This document shows, one piece after another, positions 8,774-17,413 of a stretch of 64,000 nt of DNA. The stretch's first letter is position 1; every line of letters begins with the position of its first letter. The notes below the pieces were generated by a model. It was not told the origin of the DNA. It did no database searches and saw only the letters and a list, made by a program, of their open reading frames with translations. The stretch is from G963701675 sp963701675 (GTDB taxonomy: Bacteria; Planctomycetota; Planctomycetia; Gemmatales; Gemmataceae), in the NCBI GenBank assembly GCA_963701675.1, contig OY969623.1:2356001-2420000 (forward strand), read 5' to 3'. The position numbers were made by a program, and so were the translations under genes.

Positions 8774-8920
8774 ATCCCTTTGCCCCAGAACTCTCGTCCG
8801 ATCCAGTAGGAGACTTCGAGTTGCCCGACCACGGAGCCACAAAGGCGCCGACGCTGCCTGCGACTTGCCCGCCAAAAAGAATCGTCTGTTTGATGGAATC
8901 GTCGCCAAGTATCTTGGCCC
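8774..8920 (-). pseudogene. GNAT N-acetyltransferase fragment, frameshifted
   Basis: One minus frame reads FAAKDPADRAAFTAKWAKIL, then a TILFGGQVAGSVGAFVAPW block. The adjacent frame continues LEVSYWIGREFWGKGIA, which is the acetyl-CoA-binding pattern of GNAT enzymes. A single-base frame change separates them. Immediately after GKGIA the sequence enters the 38-bp inverted repeat, so the C-terminus was lost by that insertion. The N-terminal start is also not clear. This is a dead gene. Confidence 0.7.
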
Positions 8921-9318
8921 ACTTCGCCGTGAATGCCGCTCGGTCCGCCGGGTCTTTAGCCGCAAACGCGGCCATATGGTTGGCGACCGGGCTGCTGCGT
9001 CGAAGCGCGGGGCGGAACTGCTGCGTGCGTCTTTTTCTCCAACCATGTCGGTGACCTCGGAATCGGCAGCGAGACTGGTCGGTCTGGTGGCTGAACTCGC
9101 CGCCGACGGCAAGGCACCTAAGCGAACCGACTCGGAGTTTGCCGACGCTTGCAGCGCGATCAACGTGCGTAAGGAGCACTTGCCGGCCGCGTCAATCGCT
9201 ACGGCCAAGCCAACAATCGGTTCGCGATCTCTTGATAAGTCGAAGCAAAGAATCGTCTTGTAAGTGTCCGTGTTCAGCTTGTCAAGATTGTTGCTGAAAA
9301 GTTGAAAATCGTAGCCGA

Positions 9319-9360
9319 CTGCGCGTCCGCTTTTCACAGCGCATGTGTCTAGGAGGAATG
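9319..9360 (+). promoter_or_regulatory. conserved upstream element of surface-protein genes, copy 1
   Basis: TGCGCGTCCG, a T-run, then GTGTCTAGGA and AATG. The same arrangement occurs at 27076-27120 and, on the minus strand, at 53538-53586. Here it is about 470 bp upstream of the beta-helix protein gene at 9827. It may be a promoter of an alternative sigma factor, but this is inference. Confidence 0.4.
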
Positions 9361-9826
9361 TTCTGTGCTACGTGTGGCCTAAAGCCTAAAAAAATGCAGA
9401 ACCAACTTGTTCCGTAATTGTCCCTTCGGCCGAAGGGGCGGCCCCCCGTTTCGACCCGCAGGATTCTGACCCGCCGATCAACTGTGACCAAAACAGGGAA
9501 GGCCGTCCCAGAAATTGTTCTGAATGACTGCGCCGCCTCGACTGGTGACGATTCCATTACTTCCGCGCTTGGATCGATGTTTCAGTTTTTTCATCACCTA
9601 TAAGAAGGAAGAAGCGGGCATGACGGTTGACAACTTCCCCCTAAAACCATCTATTATCATCCGCAAAGGCAGTAATGGAATCATGACCTAAGAACGAATC
9701 GCCCGTTCCTCGGCGTTATTCATTCCGAAGGTTCCATCCCGAGTCGCAACGCCGCCTGCCCAGCGTCCGGCACAGGGCCGCCCACTGTGGACAGGCGACG
9801 GCGATTCTCAACCCAGAAGGAGCACG

Positions 9827-11866
9827 ATGATGACTCGGTTGATCCGATCTCGCGGAAACGGACAGCGAACGACGGCGGACAGGCTGCGCACCCTCAGGTG
9901 CCGTCCGAAGGTGGAGCTGCTGGAGGACCGGCGGCTGCTGGCGCCTTACGTTGTTGACAACGTGGGAGACGCTCCGGGCGGTACCTGTGACGTTCTTCTT
10001 CCGATGGATTGTAGCCTGCGCTCCGCGATCGAGCGCGCGAACGCGACTCCGACTCAAGATACAATCAGCTTTGATCCCACAATTCTATCTTCTCAGTTGA
10101 TCAACTTGGATCGGGTCTTGCCCGACCTAGAAGATAGCAATCTCAGCGGTCCCGACGTTCGGATCATTGGGCCAACACCGACTCCTACCGCCACGTTGAC
10201 AGTGCAACGAAGCTTTGTCATCGGTACTCCCGATTTTCGCATCTTCAAAATCCTTGATGGTGCAGAGGTCACGATTCAGAACTTGGCGATCAAGAATGGC
10301 AAGACGCCCCCAGGATCAGGGCCAAGCTACGACGGAGGTGGGATCCATAACGCCGGCACTCTTCTGCTTCAAGACACCATCGTTGAAGAAAATACTGCTA
10401 CACGTACATGTTTGTCTCCGTGCGATCTATTTAACCCGTCGATTCGCGGTGGCGGAATCTTCAACGCAGCCGGGTCTGCTTTAACGCTCGTACGAAGCAC
10501 GGTTCGGTTCAACTCAATTGAAACGAGTGCCCGCCCGGCTAAGCGTTTTCAGGGCGGCGGGATTTTCAATGCACCGAATGCAACCTTGGAGGTGGCGCAC
10601 GACAGTACGATTACTAGAAATCATATTTGCCAACTCACGTGCCTAACTACTCCCGGTAGTGGCACAGGTCGGACGGTATTTACCGGCGGCGGCATCGCAA
10701 ACACCCGGGGAGCCGTGATCATTCGGTTTAGTACAGTTTCTGACAACTCGGTAGCGGGCGAGCCTGTCAAACTTCTTTCCGACGCTAAAGTGGAGGGAGG
10801 GGGGATCTATAGCGATTGTGAGCGTGGAGGTCCCGATTACTGCGTTAGAATCAACAGCAGCACGATTTCGGGAAACAGGGTCAAGATTACTGGTGTGCTC
10901 GGCACGAGTCATAAAGGAAGCCCGCTTGGTGGTGGCATTTCAAGCTATGGACAGAACCCAAAGCCAAACGTTCGTGGAAGCACCGTCTTCGGGAAGGGGA
11001 TCATGATTAATAGCACGGTCAGCGGCAACGTGACTGATTCGGCCCTCAGTGTATCACGTGGGGAGAGCCGAAGCCATGGCGCCGGCATGTTCGTAAAATT
11101 CGCGTCCTTCGAGGTTTATTGGAGCACCATTGCATTTAATGAATCTAGGGGGAATGACAACGCGACTGCGGTTCAGAGCGGCGGCATCCAAGTGGCTAAC
11201 CCTACACGAGCCAACTTGTACAACAGCATTGTGGCGAACAATACCATTCTAGTGCCCCCCCACGGTATGGGTCAGCCAAATGACATCAATTGCCTCTTCA
11301 CGTCCCTCGGGTGGAATCTTCTTGAAAAACGTACGGACATTTGTGTTCCCGTATCAACTGACATTTACAACCGAGATCCGAACCTTGCGCCGGACTTGGC
11401 TCCCAACGGCGCCACCACGACTAATACGCACAAGGTCTTACCAGGCAGCCCCGTCATCAACCGCGGTAACAACGCGTCACCGGTTGGCACCGATACACCC
11501 CCTTTTGACCAACGCGGCCCCGGATTCCCACGCGAGGTCGGGCAGATCGACATCGGCGCGTACGAGTGCCAACCGGGCGAGTGCGGCTTGGCACCCCTGC
11601 CGCCAAGCGGTGGAGGCCCGAAAGTCGTCGTTATCTTTGTGACCGGCCTCCCGGAAGGCTCTCGCGAACTAACTCCGGCGGTGAGGGACAACGGTTCGGC
11701 GCATACGAGAGTTCCTGCCGAATACCGATTGAATACGGAATGGGACGTTGCGAACTACAGAAATGTCATGTTCCCCATATCGCCTTACCGCTCAACCGCA
11801 ATCGCCGCACCTGCGCCTCTCTGGCCCGACCCGTTCCACCCGCTCGACGCCGATATCATCCCGTAG
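9827..11866 (+). CDS. large right-handed beta-helix surface protein (choice-of-anchor Q type)
   Basis: GAAGGAG lies a few bases before the ATG. The N-terminus is basic and carries the planctomycete sorting-type motif VELLEDRRLLAP (about 28-39). Then follow VDNVGDAPGG, CSLRSAIERANA and repeated coils of the type GGGIxNxGTLxLxxSTVxxN (GGGIHNAGTLLLQDTIVEEN, GGGIFNAPNATLEVAHDSTI). The C-terminal landmark IDIGAYEC precedes a proline-rich tail that may face or anchor to the envelope. These are polymorphic outer-surface proteins of unknown ligand. It has a paralogue at 27169 and remnants at 53.1, 59.2 and 62.1 kb. The CDS looks intact at 679 residues. Confidence 0.85.
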   Translation: MMTRLIRSRGNGQRTTADRLRTLRCRPKVELLEDRRLLAPYVVDNVGDAPGGTCDVLLPMDCSLRSAIERANATPTQDTISFDPTILSSQLINLDRVLPDLEDSNLSGPDVRIIGPTPTPTATLTVQRSFVIGTPDFRIFKILDGAEVTIQNLAIKNGKTPPGSGPSYDGGGIHNAGTLLLQDTIVEENTATRTCLSPCDLFNPSIRGGGIFNAAGSALTLVRSTVRFNSIETSARPAKRFQGGGIFNAPNATLEVAHDSTITRNHICQLTCLTTPGSGTGRTVFTGGGIANTRGAVIIRFSTVSDNSVAGEPVKLLSDAKVEGGGIYSDCERGGPDYCVRINSSTISGNRVKITGVLGTSHKGSPLGGGISSYGQNPKPNVRGSTVFGKGIMINSTVSGNVTDSALSVSRGESRSHGAGMFVKFASFEVYWSTIAFNESRGNDNATAVQSGGIQVANPTRANLYNSIVANNTILVPPHGMGQPNDINCLFTSLGWNLLEKRTDICVPVSTDIYNRDPNLAPDLAPNGATTTNTHKVLPGSPVINRGNNASPVGTDTPPFDQRGPGFPREVGQIDIGAYECQPGECGLAPLPPSGGGPKVVVIFVTGLPEGSRELTPAVRDNGSAHTRVPAEYRLNTEWDVANYRNVMFPISPYRSTAIAAPAPLWPDPFHPLDADIIP

Positions 11867-11878
11867 CCTAGACCCGTG

Positions 11879-12142
11879 TCACGTGTCCGTCGGCACACGC
11901 GCCAACACCGGGTTCTGTTTCAACCTGGCTGGTCGATGGGCGTTTGGCTTTGCTGATTGGCTGCCTTCCGAGGCGCCTCGTTCCCATTCCTCTAGGCTCT
12001 TGGGTGGCGATTCATTCACGTTGATTTGCGACTGAAACGACATGTGGTCGGCCGGGGTGTCATCTGCCCCTTGTTGGCGTACGTAGCCGAGGTACTGCTC
12101 AAGGGAGATTCGGTCACCGCTAACGCGAAGTTGACGAGACAC
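11879..12142 (-). CDS. possible 87-aa hypothetical protein
   Basis: The frame lies just downstream of the minus-strand DUF1559 gene. The product is polar (SLEQYLGYVRQQGADDTPAD, SLEEWERG) with a basic tail and shows no recognised domain. No ribosome site is visible. It may be a real small gene co-transcribed with the pseudopilin or a chance frame. Confidence 0.3.
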   Translation of the reverse strand: MSRQLRVSGDRISLEQYLGYVRQQGADDTPADHMSFQSQINVNESPPKSLEEWERGASEGSQSAKPNAHRPARLKQNPVLARVPTDT

Positions 12143-12175
12143 ATCGTCAAAGGCGTTGCGCGGTTCGTTGCTACG

Positions 12176-12979
12176 CTAAGGCGAATGTCGGCTCCGGAAT
12201 GACATGACGTTCCACCAGGAATCGGGTGTTGGCGGGCTGGGGAAATAGTTTAAGGGTGCATGGCACGAAGCCCAATCGCCGTTGGCGTAGTACGCCGCGG
12301 AATGGTTGTTGTGTTCCGGCACATCCTCGCCGACCATGAACGTGTTGCTCTGCCCATCGGTAACCTGGCCGAAGCGCACGGGTTCCTGATAAGTGTTGCG
12401 GTAAAACAAGCCGTTGCATCCGCTCGTGCTGTGGCAATCGGGCATCGTACCAGGGTGAATACTTGCGTTGCCGCCGACCTTCGTGTCCCCTATGACCCCT
12501 TTGTAACTCGTCAGGGCCACGCCAATATTGATCCATTGAAACTGGGTCGCGGACAACAGACGTACGGAAGGGTCCGAGGGACACTGAAGCACAGGTAACT
12601 GTACCTTCATCCCGGGGTGACACGCCGGATTGGCGAGCCCGGCGCCGCTGAAGAAATTCCCCGTCACGCTCGACTCGAACTGCCGGTAGAGCGGCTCCTG
12701 TTCCAGATGGGGCAGCACCCGAAGAATCCAACCGCGGCCTGTGTAGGGCGCCGCGGGCTTCTTCGGTTCGGACCACGGACTGGTGCTGATTGGCAGCGTG
12801 CCGTAGACGCCGTGGTAGGAGTGTAGTGCTACTCCGATTTGTTTCAGATTGTTGGAGCAGCGCGCCCGGTTCGCCGCTTCGCGGACTCGCTGAACGGCCG
12901 GCAAGAGGAGCGCAATCAGGATGCCGATGATGGCAATGACGACGAGCAGCTCGATCAGCGTGAAAGCGATGCGCCGCAC
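12176..12979 (-). CDS. DUF1559 pseudopilin-like protein
   Basis: The start is a GTG giving VRRIAFTLIELLVVIAIIGI, a textbook pseudopilin signal with cleavage before the Phe. The DUF1559 pattern follows: RCSNNLKQIGVALHSYHG (about 39-56), VLQCPSDPSVR, DGQSNTFMVGED near residue 210, and CHAPLNYFPSPP near the end. The C-terminal HxGGANxxxADGS block of the usual family is weakly kept, and the protein ends with WNVMSFRSRHSP. It is a second copy of the family seen at 6991, on the opposite strand and not in the redox operon. Confidence 0.85.
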   Translation of the reverse strand: MRRIAFTLIELLVVIAIIGILIALLLPAVQRVREAANRARCSNNLKQIGVALHSYHGVYGTLPISTSPWSEPKKPAAPYTGRGWILRVLPHLEQEPLYRQFESSVTGNFFSGAGLANPACHPGMKVQLPVLQCPSDPSVRLLSATQFQWINIGVALTSYKGVIGDTKVGGNASIHPGTMPDCHSTSGCNGLFYRNTYQEPVRFGQVTDGQSNTFMVGEDVPEHNNHSAAYYANGDWASCHAPLNYFPSPPTPDSWWNVMSFRSRHSP

Positions 12980-13063
12980 GAGGATCTCTCAAGCGATGAA
13001 CAGCAGGCGGAGAGCATTGTAGCGCCTTTCTGTAGCAAATGCAAACGGCCCAAGGGGGCCTGT

Positions 13064-13318
13064 GTCCCAGCACAATAGAAATGTCCGCATTTAGTGCACA
13101 TTAGAAATGTCCGCTTTTGGATTCTTCAGTTTAAAGCGTCGCCACGGATGATTCGGAGGCGGCTTGCATGGTTTCTGCAACACCGGGGTGGGTGCCGGAA
13201 CGGAAGGAGGGCGTAGCCCGACTGGAGTTCCGGCACCCACCCCGCTCGCAGCTGCGGTGCCCCGACGCGATCTTGGTGCTTGGATTTCGTGCCACTTCAA
13301 ATACTGTTGGCGAAAACC
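13064..13318 (-). mobile_element. 3'-end fragment of the IS1202/ISNCY-like element
   Basis: The terminal bases GTCCCAGCACAATAG at 13064 are identical to the right end of the complete element at 15986-17428. The minus frame encodes the last part of the transposase (FRQQYLKWHEIQAPRSRRG to NPKADISNVH). Homology stops at about 13318, where an unrelated transposase fragment begins. The internal 18-bp palindrome of the full element is also kept here. Confidence 0.85.
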
Positions 13319-13325
13319 GCGCATC

Positions 13326-13396
13326 CGTTCGTCTACCTCGATGGGATCTGGCTGAAGCGGAGTTGGGGCGGCGAAGTGTCGTCCAAACCCGTGGCG
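13326..13396 (+). pseudogene. IS256-family (mutator) transposase fragment
   Basis: The plus frame reads FVYLDGIWLKRSWGGEV before a stop. This matches the conserved LDG(I/L)xxK(R/V)SWGGEV catalytic Asp region of IS256-type transposases. Only about 24 codons remain. It abuts the IS1202-like fragment, which points to nested insertions at this site. Confidence 0.6.
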
Positions 13397-13574
13397 TAAA
13401 CTTTTTGATTCCCGAGATGATCCGCGCCCACGGCGATTTGCTTGACCGACATTAAGAGTCGATCCTCCATCGGTCCAAGTCGGGGCCTCACACGATTCTC
13501 GTGCCGAGGTTTGGCAGGTGCTGGATCAATTCGGAGAGCACGACATCGCGCGATTGGCAGCGACAGGCCGAGCT

Positions 13575-13790
13575 TTACGGTATCGCCTCACCTGGGGCGC
13601 CATCGCGTCCGTCCTCGTCTGCTTCGACGCTCAGACGCTCAGCGATAACTTCCGCAAAGTCGGAACCGAACGGGATTGAATCGACGTCCTTGAAGACGTT
13701 CGTTGCACCGAAGACTGCCGCCAGTCGGTCGAATATCCGACGTGCAGCGTCTGTCGCATCGGCCCTTCGGTATCGAAGTGGTGCGTCCGA
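13575..13790 (-). pseudogene. TIR-domain fragment
   Basis: The minus frame contains LRYRRADATDAARRIFDRLA and FGATNVFKDVDSIPFGSDF. This is the classic bacterial TIR pattern (SYRRxD...A.RI.DRL...VFKDVDSIP.G.DF) with its BB-loop region. Everything downstream of beta-strand C is lost, as is a start codon. It is a remnant of one of several TIR genes that have existed in this island. Confidence 0.65.
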
Positions 13791-14282
13791 TTCTTCGCTT
13801 CCGGACCAGCCAGCCAATCTTCCATTTGATCCTCCACGGCTTCCACTGCCGCTCGCATCGCTTCTAGTTCCGAAGTTGGGGTCTTGGCTACAACATCTTC
13901 GCGAACGATTTAAGGGCCGCTACTGGAGATAACTCCATCGCCGTTGCGAGCAGGCTGGCAAGCACGCCGGTGTCCGTCGATGGAGGAGCCGGGACGAACA
14001 CGCTCGTTGGTCCCAGTGCCTTGGTCAGCGGCCCGTCGGGCGCGAGTGGGACGCTGCGATTATCTTCTCCGAGTCTGAAACGAGGTTCGTTTGGAAGAGC
14101 TGGCCATGATAGAATGCAAAACTCTGCAACGGTGGAAGATTTAATTTGTCAAACAAATACTCCGCTGCCAAACTGTCCCAATGAGCACCGAGGTGTTGAA
14201 ACGTGACTTTCTTCACTACGGCTAAATAACACCGTCACGCGTCGGGGAAGCGGGCCAAAACAAATACTCACTGGAGACCGAG

Positions 14283-15380
14283 ATGAAAAAGCGGTGGCTC
14301 AGGCTGGCCGTTACCTTTTTGCTTGTCCAAGTCGGAAACGCCGAATCCAAAGAGTATCTCTTTCAGGGCGAGCGCCTCAAGGAACTCAAGGCCGAACAGC
14401 AGGTGATAGAGCAAACGTTTTCGGACGAACTCCGCGCGGACCGGACAGACGACGGGGTGACCAAAGCCAATGCCAAATACAACGGGGCGCTGATCGCGTG
14501 GCATGGAAGGGCACTTGCCGCGGTTCGTGAACGTCCCCAATTGTCAGAGGCCTTCGATTTGATGGCTGGGATGTTGTCGGTGAGCAGCCTTGACTTACCT
14601 GAGCTGCTCAGCCTGATCCGCAAGCACCACGTCAGTCGGCCCGACCTTGGTAAGTTATTCGTAAGCCTGGTTCAGTCGCACAATCGGGCCGGACCGGGGT
14701 TTGTCGAAGAAATGGTTGAGAAGAGCCCGATCGGGGCCGTGCGCGCCCAAGCCGCATACGCGGTGGGCTGGCAGGTTCGGGGCAAGCTCGCAGAGGACGA
14801 GATGAAACGCCTTGACGCGCGGGCGCAGAAATTCCTCAGCATCGCCGCGAGGTATGAGGACGCGCCAATGGCGTACGGGCACGGGAATGTCGGTCCTAAC
14901 GCGCGGGCCGAACTTTGGGGATTAAAAAACTTCGCAAATCTACGGATTGGCAAAGTCGCCCCGGACATCGCGGGCGAGGGCATTGACGGTCAGAAGCTCA
15001 AGCTATCCGACTATCGCGGGAAAATTACAGTTATTGTGTTTTGGGCTAGTTGGTGTGGCCCGTGCATGAAAATGGTCCCGCACGAAAAGGCGCTGGTCGA
15101 GCGCTTCAAGGACCGTAAGTTCGCGCTAATCGGCGTCAACGGGGATGACGAGCGCGACAAGGCGATGGAGGCCGCCAATCGAGCTGGGATCACTTGGCCG
15201 TCGTTTTGGGACGCCGCTGAGAGTTCTGATGGACCAATCACTAAGGCTTGGAACGTCAGCGTCTGGCCCACAATCTACGTCCTCGACGCGAAGGGTGTCA
15301 TCCGATTCAAGGACGTCCGCGACGAGAAATTGGACGCCGCCGTCGATGAACTTTTGAAGGAAGAAATGCAGTTGGATTGA
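14283..15380 (+). CDS. TlpA-like thioredoxin-fold protein
   Basis: The 365-residue protein begins with a signal peptide (MKKRWLRLAVTFLLVQVGNA). A helical region of about 200 residues is followed by a thioredoxin-fold domain with the active site WASWCGPCMK (about 254-263) and the cis-Pro segment SVWPTIYVLD (about 325-334). The LSDYRGKITVIVFW strand before the active site is typical of TlpA/ResA-type disulfide reductases, which act outside the cytoplasm. A purine-rich stretch GGAGACCGAG precedes the ATG. The gene stands alone, between decayed material on the left and the IS-disrupted operon on the right. Confidence 0.85.
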   Translation: MKKRWLRLAVTFLLVQVGNAESKEYLFQGERLKELKAEQQVIEQTFSDELRADRTDDGVTKANAKYNGALIAWHGRALAAVRERPQLSEAFDLMAGMLSVSSLDLPELLSLIRKHHVSRPDLGKLFVSLVQSHNRAGPGFVEEMVEKSPIGAVRAQAAYAVGWQVRGKLAEDEMKRLDARAQKFLSIAARYEDAPMAYGHGNVGPNARAELWGLKNFANLRIGKVAPDIAGEGIDGQKLKLSDYRGKITVIVFWASWCGPCMKMVPHEKALVERFKDRKFALIGVNGDDERDKAMEAANRAGITWPSFWDAAESSDGPITKAWNVSVWPTIYVLDAKGVIRFKDVRDEKLDAAVDELLKEEMQLD

Positions 15381-15543
15381 AGTGTCCGTTCGGTGTCACA
15401 GACCTTCCACCAGCGATCAGTCGTTCGAAGCGCTGCGCCAGGGCCAACAGCCGTGCCCGCCCGCCAACCGAAAGCATCGCGCTTCGCAAAATCACCGAAT
15501 TGCGAAAGCCAGGACACGATTAGCGTCGCTGTTAGTGGTCAAG

Positions 15544-15564
15544 TGAGGTTTGTTCCAAACCTCA
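15544..15564. terminator. 9-bp perfect hairpin after thioredoxin gene
   Basis: TGAGGTTTG-TTC-CAAACCTCA forms a perfect 9-bp stem about 160 bp after the thioredoxin stop. No T-run follows, so it may be a terminator core or simply a palindrome. Confidence 0.3.
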
Positions 15565-15673
15565 TGCACTGAACGTGAGCACTGGTAATCCTTCACGTCG
15601 TTCAGGGGCTTGCGACGCACGCTCCATTTGCACACGCCTAAGTGGGGACTGAAAAAAACTCCTTAGCGAAGCC

Positions 15674-15928
15674 TTACTCCATTCTCTTTTCCCAAAAGAA
15701 GACGCGAAGATTCATATTTTGGCCGTCAGAATAACGAACCGCGCCTTTGGGTGTGAAATCGCTACGCAAGCAATATCGTCTCGCCAATTCTAACGCGCCT
15801 ACTTCAACAACACGGCCGGTATACCCTTGGTCGTCCACCTGATGGAGCGAGTTGCTTCCCTTGTCATTTTTGTTGAATACCGGTAGCCCATAAAACTCGT
15901 GTAACGATGCGTATTCTGATTCCGTCAT
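15674..15928 (-). CDS. 84-aa hypothetical protein, formerly coupled to AlkD-like gene
   Basis: The protein (MTESEYASLHEFYGLPVFNK... ) has no domain I recognise. Its ATG overlaps the old stop codon of the AlkD-like gene (ATGA). Reading back from the left target duplication of the IS gives the original end of that gene: KLRTGLKNPKKKRTK, then TGA. The two genes were therefore translationally coupled before the IS inserted. The 84-aa gene has now lost its upstream partner and promoter and may be silent. Confidence 0.55.
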   Translation of the reverse strand: MTESEYASLHEFYGLPVFNKNDKGSNSLHQVDDQGYTGRVVEVGALELARRYCLRSDFTPKGAVRYSDGQNMNLRVFFWEKRME

Positions 15929-15966
15929 TTCGTCCTTTTCTTCTTCGGATTCTTGAGGCCTGTCCT

Positions 15967-15985
15967 AAGTTTGTTACCCACCTCT
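15967..15985. repeat. left 19-bp target-site duplication
   Basis: AAGTTTGTTACCCACCTCT, identical to 17429-17447 on the other side of the element. Confidence 0.85.
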
Positions 15986-16066
15986 GTCAAACCACAATAG
16001 AAATGTCCGGTCTTAGCAAAGTAGAAATGTCCTCTTGGGCAAGGAGGTACCAGGAGGACATTTCCG

Positions 16067-17401
16067 ATGGAGCGGAGTCTAGACCGGATCGAGATGAGTC
16101 AGCGGGAACGGGATCGGTTGAAGATTATAGAGTCGGTTCGGCACGGGAAGCGGACGCAAGCCGAAGCGGCGCGACTGTTGCAACTGACGGTACGGCAAGT
16201 GCGTCGGATTCAACGCCGCCTGGAGGTTGAGGGAGACGTCGGCGTGGTCCATCGGCTCCGCGGACGGCCGTCGAATCGGCGCTTGGCGGCGGATCTGCGT
16301 GAGACCGTGTTGGCCAAATATCGCCAGCATTTTGCGGACTTTGGGCCGACCTTGGCCAGCGAGAAATTGGCCGAGCTCGACCTGGGAGTGTCGCACGAGA
16401 CGTTGCGGCGTTGGCTGCTGACGGAGGGGCTGTGGCAGCGACGGCACCAACGCGACGTGCATCGACGGCGCCGGCCGCGGCGCTCGTGTTTCGGCGAGTT
16501 GGTGCAGATGGACACGTCGCTGCACGACTGGCTCGAAGGACGCGGCGAGACGATGGTGCTGATGACCATGATCGACGACGCCACCAACCGGATCGACGCG
16601 GGTTTTTATCCGGGCGAGACGGTGGAAAGCTACATGGATTTGACGGAACGGTGGCTGCGGCGGCATGGTCGGCCGCTGGCGTTGTACACCGATCGCGACA
16701 GTGTTTTCCAGTGGCAAAGTAAGGGCCGGGCGGTCGACGGCTTGACGCAATTTGGCCGAGCATTGAAGGAATTGGATGTGAGATTGATCTTGGCACATAG
16801 TCCTCAGGCCAAGGGTCGGGTGGAACGTTTTTTCGGCCTGGCCCAAGACCGGTGGGTGAAGGAGCTTCGGCTCTTAGGCGTGACGACACGGGCTCAGGCC
16901 AATGACGTGTTGCGACGGCAGTTGGTCCCCGAATACAACCGGCGGTTCACGGTCCGACCGGCGGAGAAGAGCAACGCACATCGACTGCTGGGCCTACGGA
17001 ACGATTTGGCGGTGATTTTATGTCCCCAGCATCAGCGGACAGTGGCGAATGACTACACGGTGCGGTGGTCCAACCGGTTGTTTCAATTGGAGCCGCCGGC
17101 GTTGCCCGGCTTGCGTGGCGGACGGGTGCTTTTGGAAGAGCGTCGGGACGGAACGCTGCGGATCCGTTTTCGCCAACAGTATTTGAAGTGGCACGAAATC
17201 CAAGCACCAAGATCGCGTCGGGGCACCGCACCCACGATGGCTGCGAGCGGGGTGGGTGCCGGAACTCCAGTCGGGCTACGCCCTCCTTCCGTTCCGGCAC
17301 CCACCCCGGTGTTGCGGAAACCATGCAAGCCGCCTCCGAATCATCCGTGGCGACGCTTTAAACTGAAGAATCCAAAAGCGGACATTTCTAATGTGCACTA
17401 A
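16067..17401 (+). CDS. ISNCY/IS1202-like DDE transposase
   Basis: The 444-residue protein begins after a good ribosome site (AGGAGG). An N-terminal helix-turn-helix (QAEAARLLQLTVRQVRRIQR, about 32-51) is followed by a second one around residue 90-110. An integrase-type core has GELVQMDTSLHDWL (first Asp, about 145), LALYTDRDSVFQ (second Asp, about 208) and QAKGRVERFFG (Glu, about 248). The catalytic triad appears intact. The last 60 residues are Pro/Gly-rich and are encoded over a nested palindrome (17248-17308), which looks like an insertion into the gene's 3' end. The element is complete and possibly active. Confidence 0.88.
   Translation: MERSLDRIEMSQRERDRLKIIESVRHGKRTQAEAARLLQLTVRQVRRIQRRLEVEGDVGVVHRLRGRPSNRRLAADLRETVLAKYRQHFADFGPTLASEKLAELDLGVSHETLRRWLLTEGLWQRRHQRDVHRRRRPRRSCFGELVQMDTSLHDWLEGRGETMVLMTMIDDATNRIDAGFYPGETVESYMDLTERWLRRHGRPLALYTDRDSVFQWQSKGRAVDGLTQFGRALKELDVRLILAHSPQAKGRVERFFGLAQDRWVKELRLLGVTTRAQANDVLRRQLVPEYNRRFTVRPAEKSNAHRLLGLRNDLAVILCPQHQRTVANDYTVRWSNRLFQLEPPALPGLRGGRVLLEERRDGTLRIRFRQQYLKWHEIQAPRSRRGTAPTMAASGVGAGTPVGLRPPSVPAPTPVLRKPCKPPPNHPWRRFKLKNPKADISNVH
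17248..17308. repeat. 18-bp perfect inverted repeat inside the transposase 3' end
   Basis: CGGGGTGGGTGCCGGAAC (17248-17265) and its reverse complement at 17291-17308 enclose 25 bases. The same structure is in the fragment at 13.2 kb. It looks like a REP-type palindrome captured in frame. Confidence 0.7.
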
Positions 17402-17413
17402 ATGCGGACATTT

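Noticed and set aside
8760..9337. Possible longer minus-strand genes upstream of the GNAT fragment.
   Set aside because: Only the 8774-8920 part matches a family. The rest changes frame without recognisable domains.
13960..14020. RTX/GGxGxD-like calcium-binding repeat (VDGGAGTNTLVGPSA).
   Set aside because: A single unit in a short open frame. It may be a remnant, but one unit is not enough to call.
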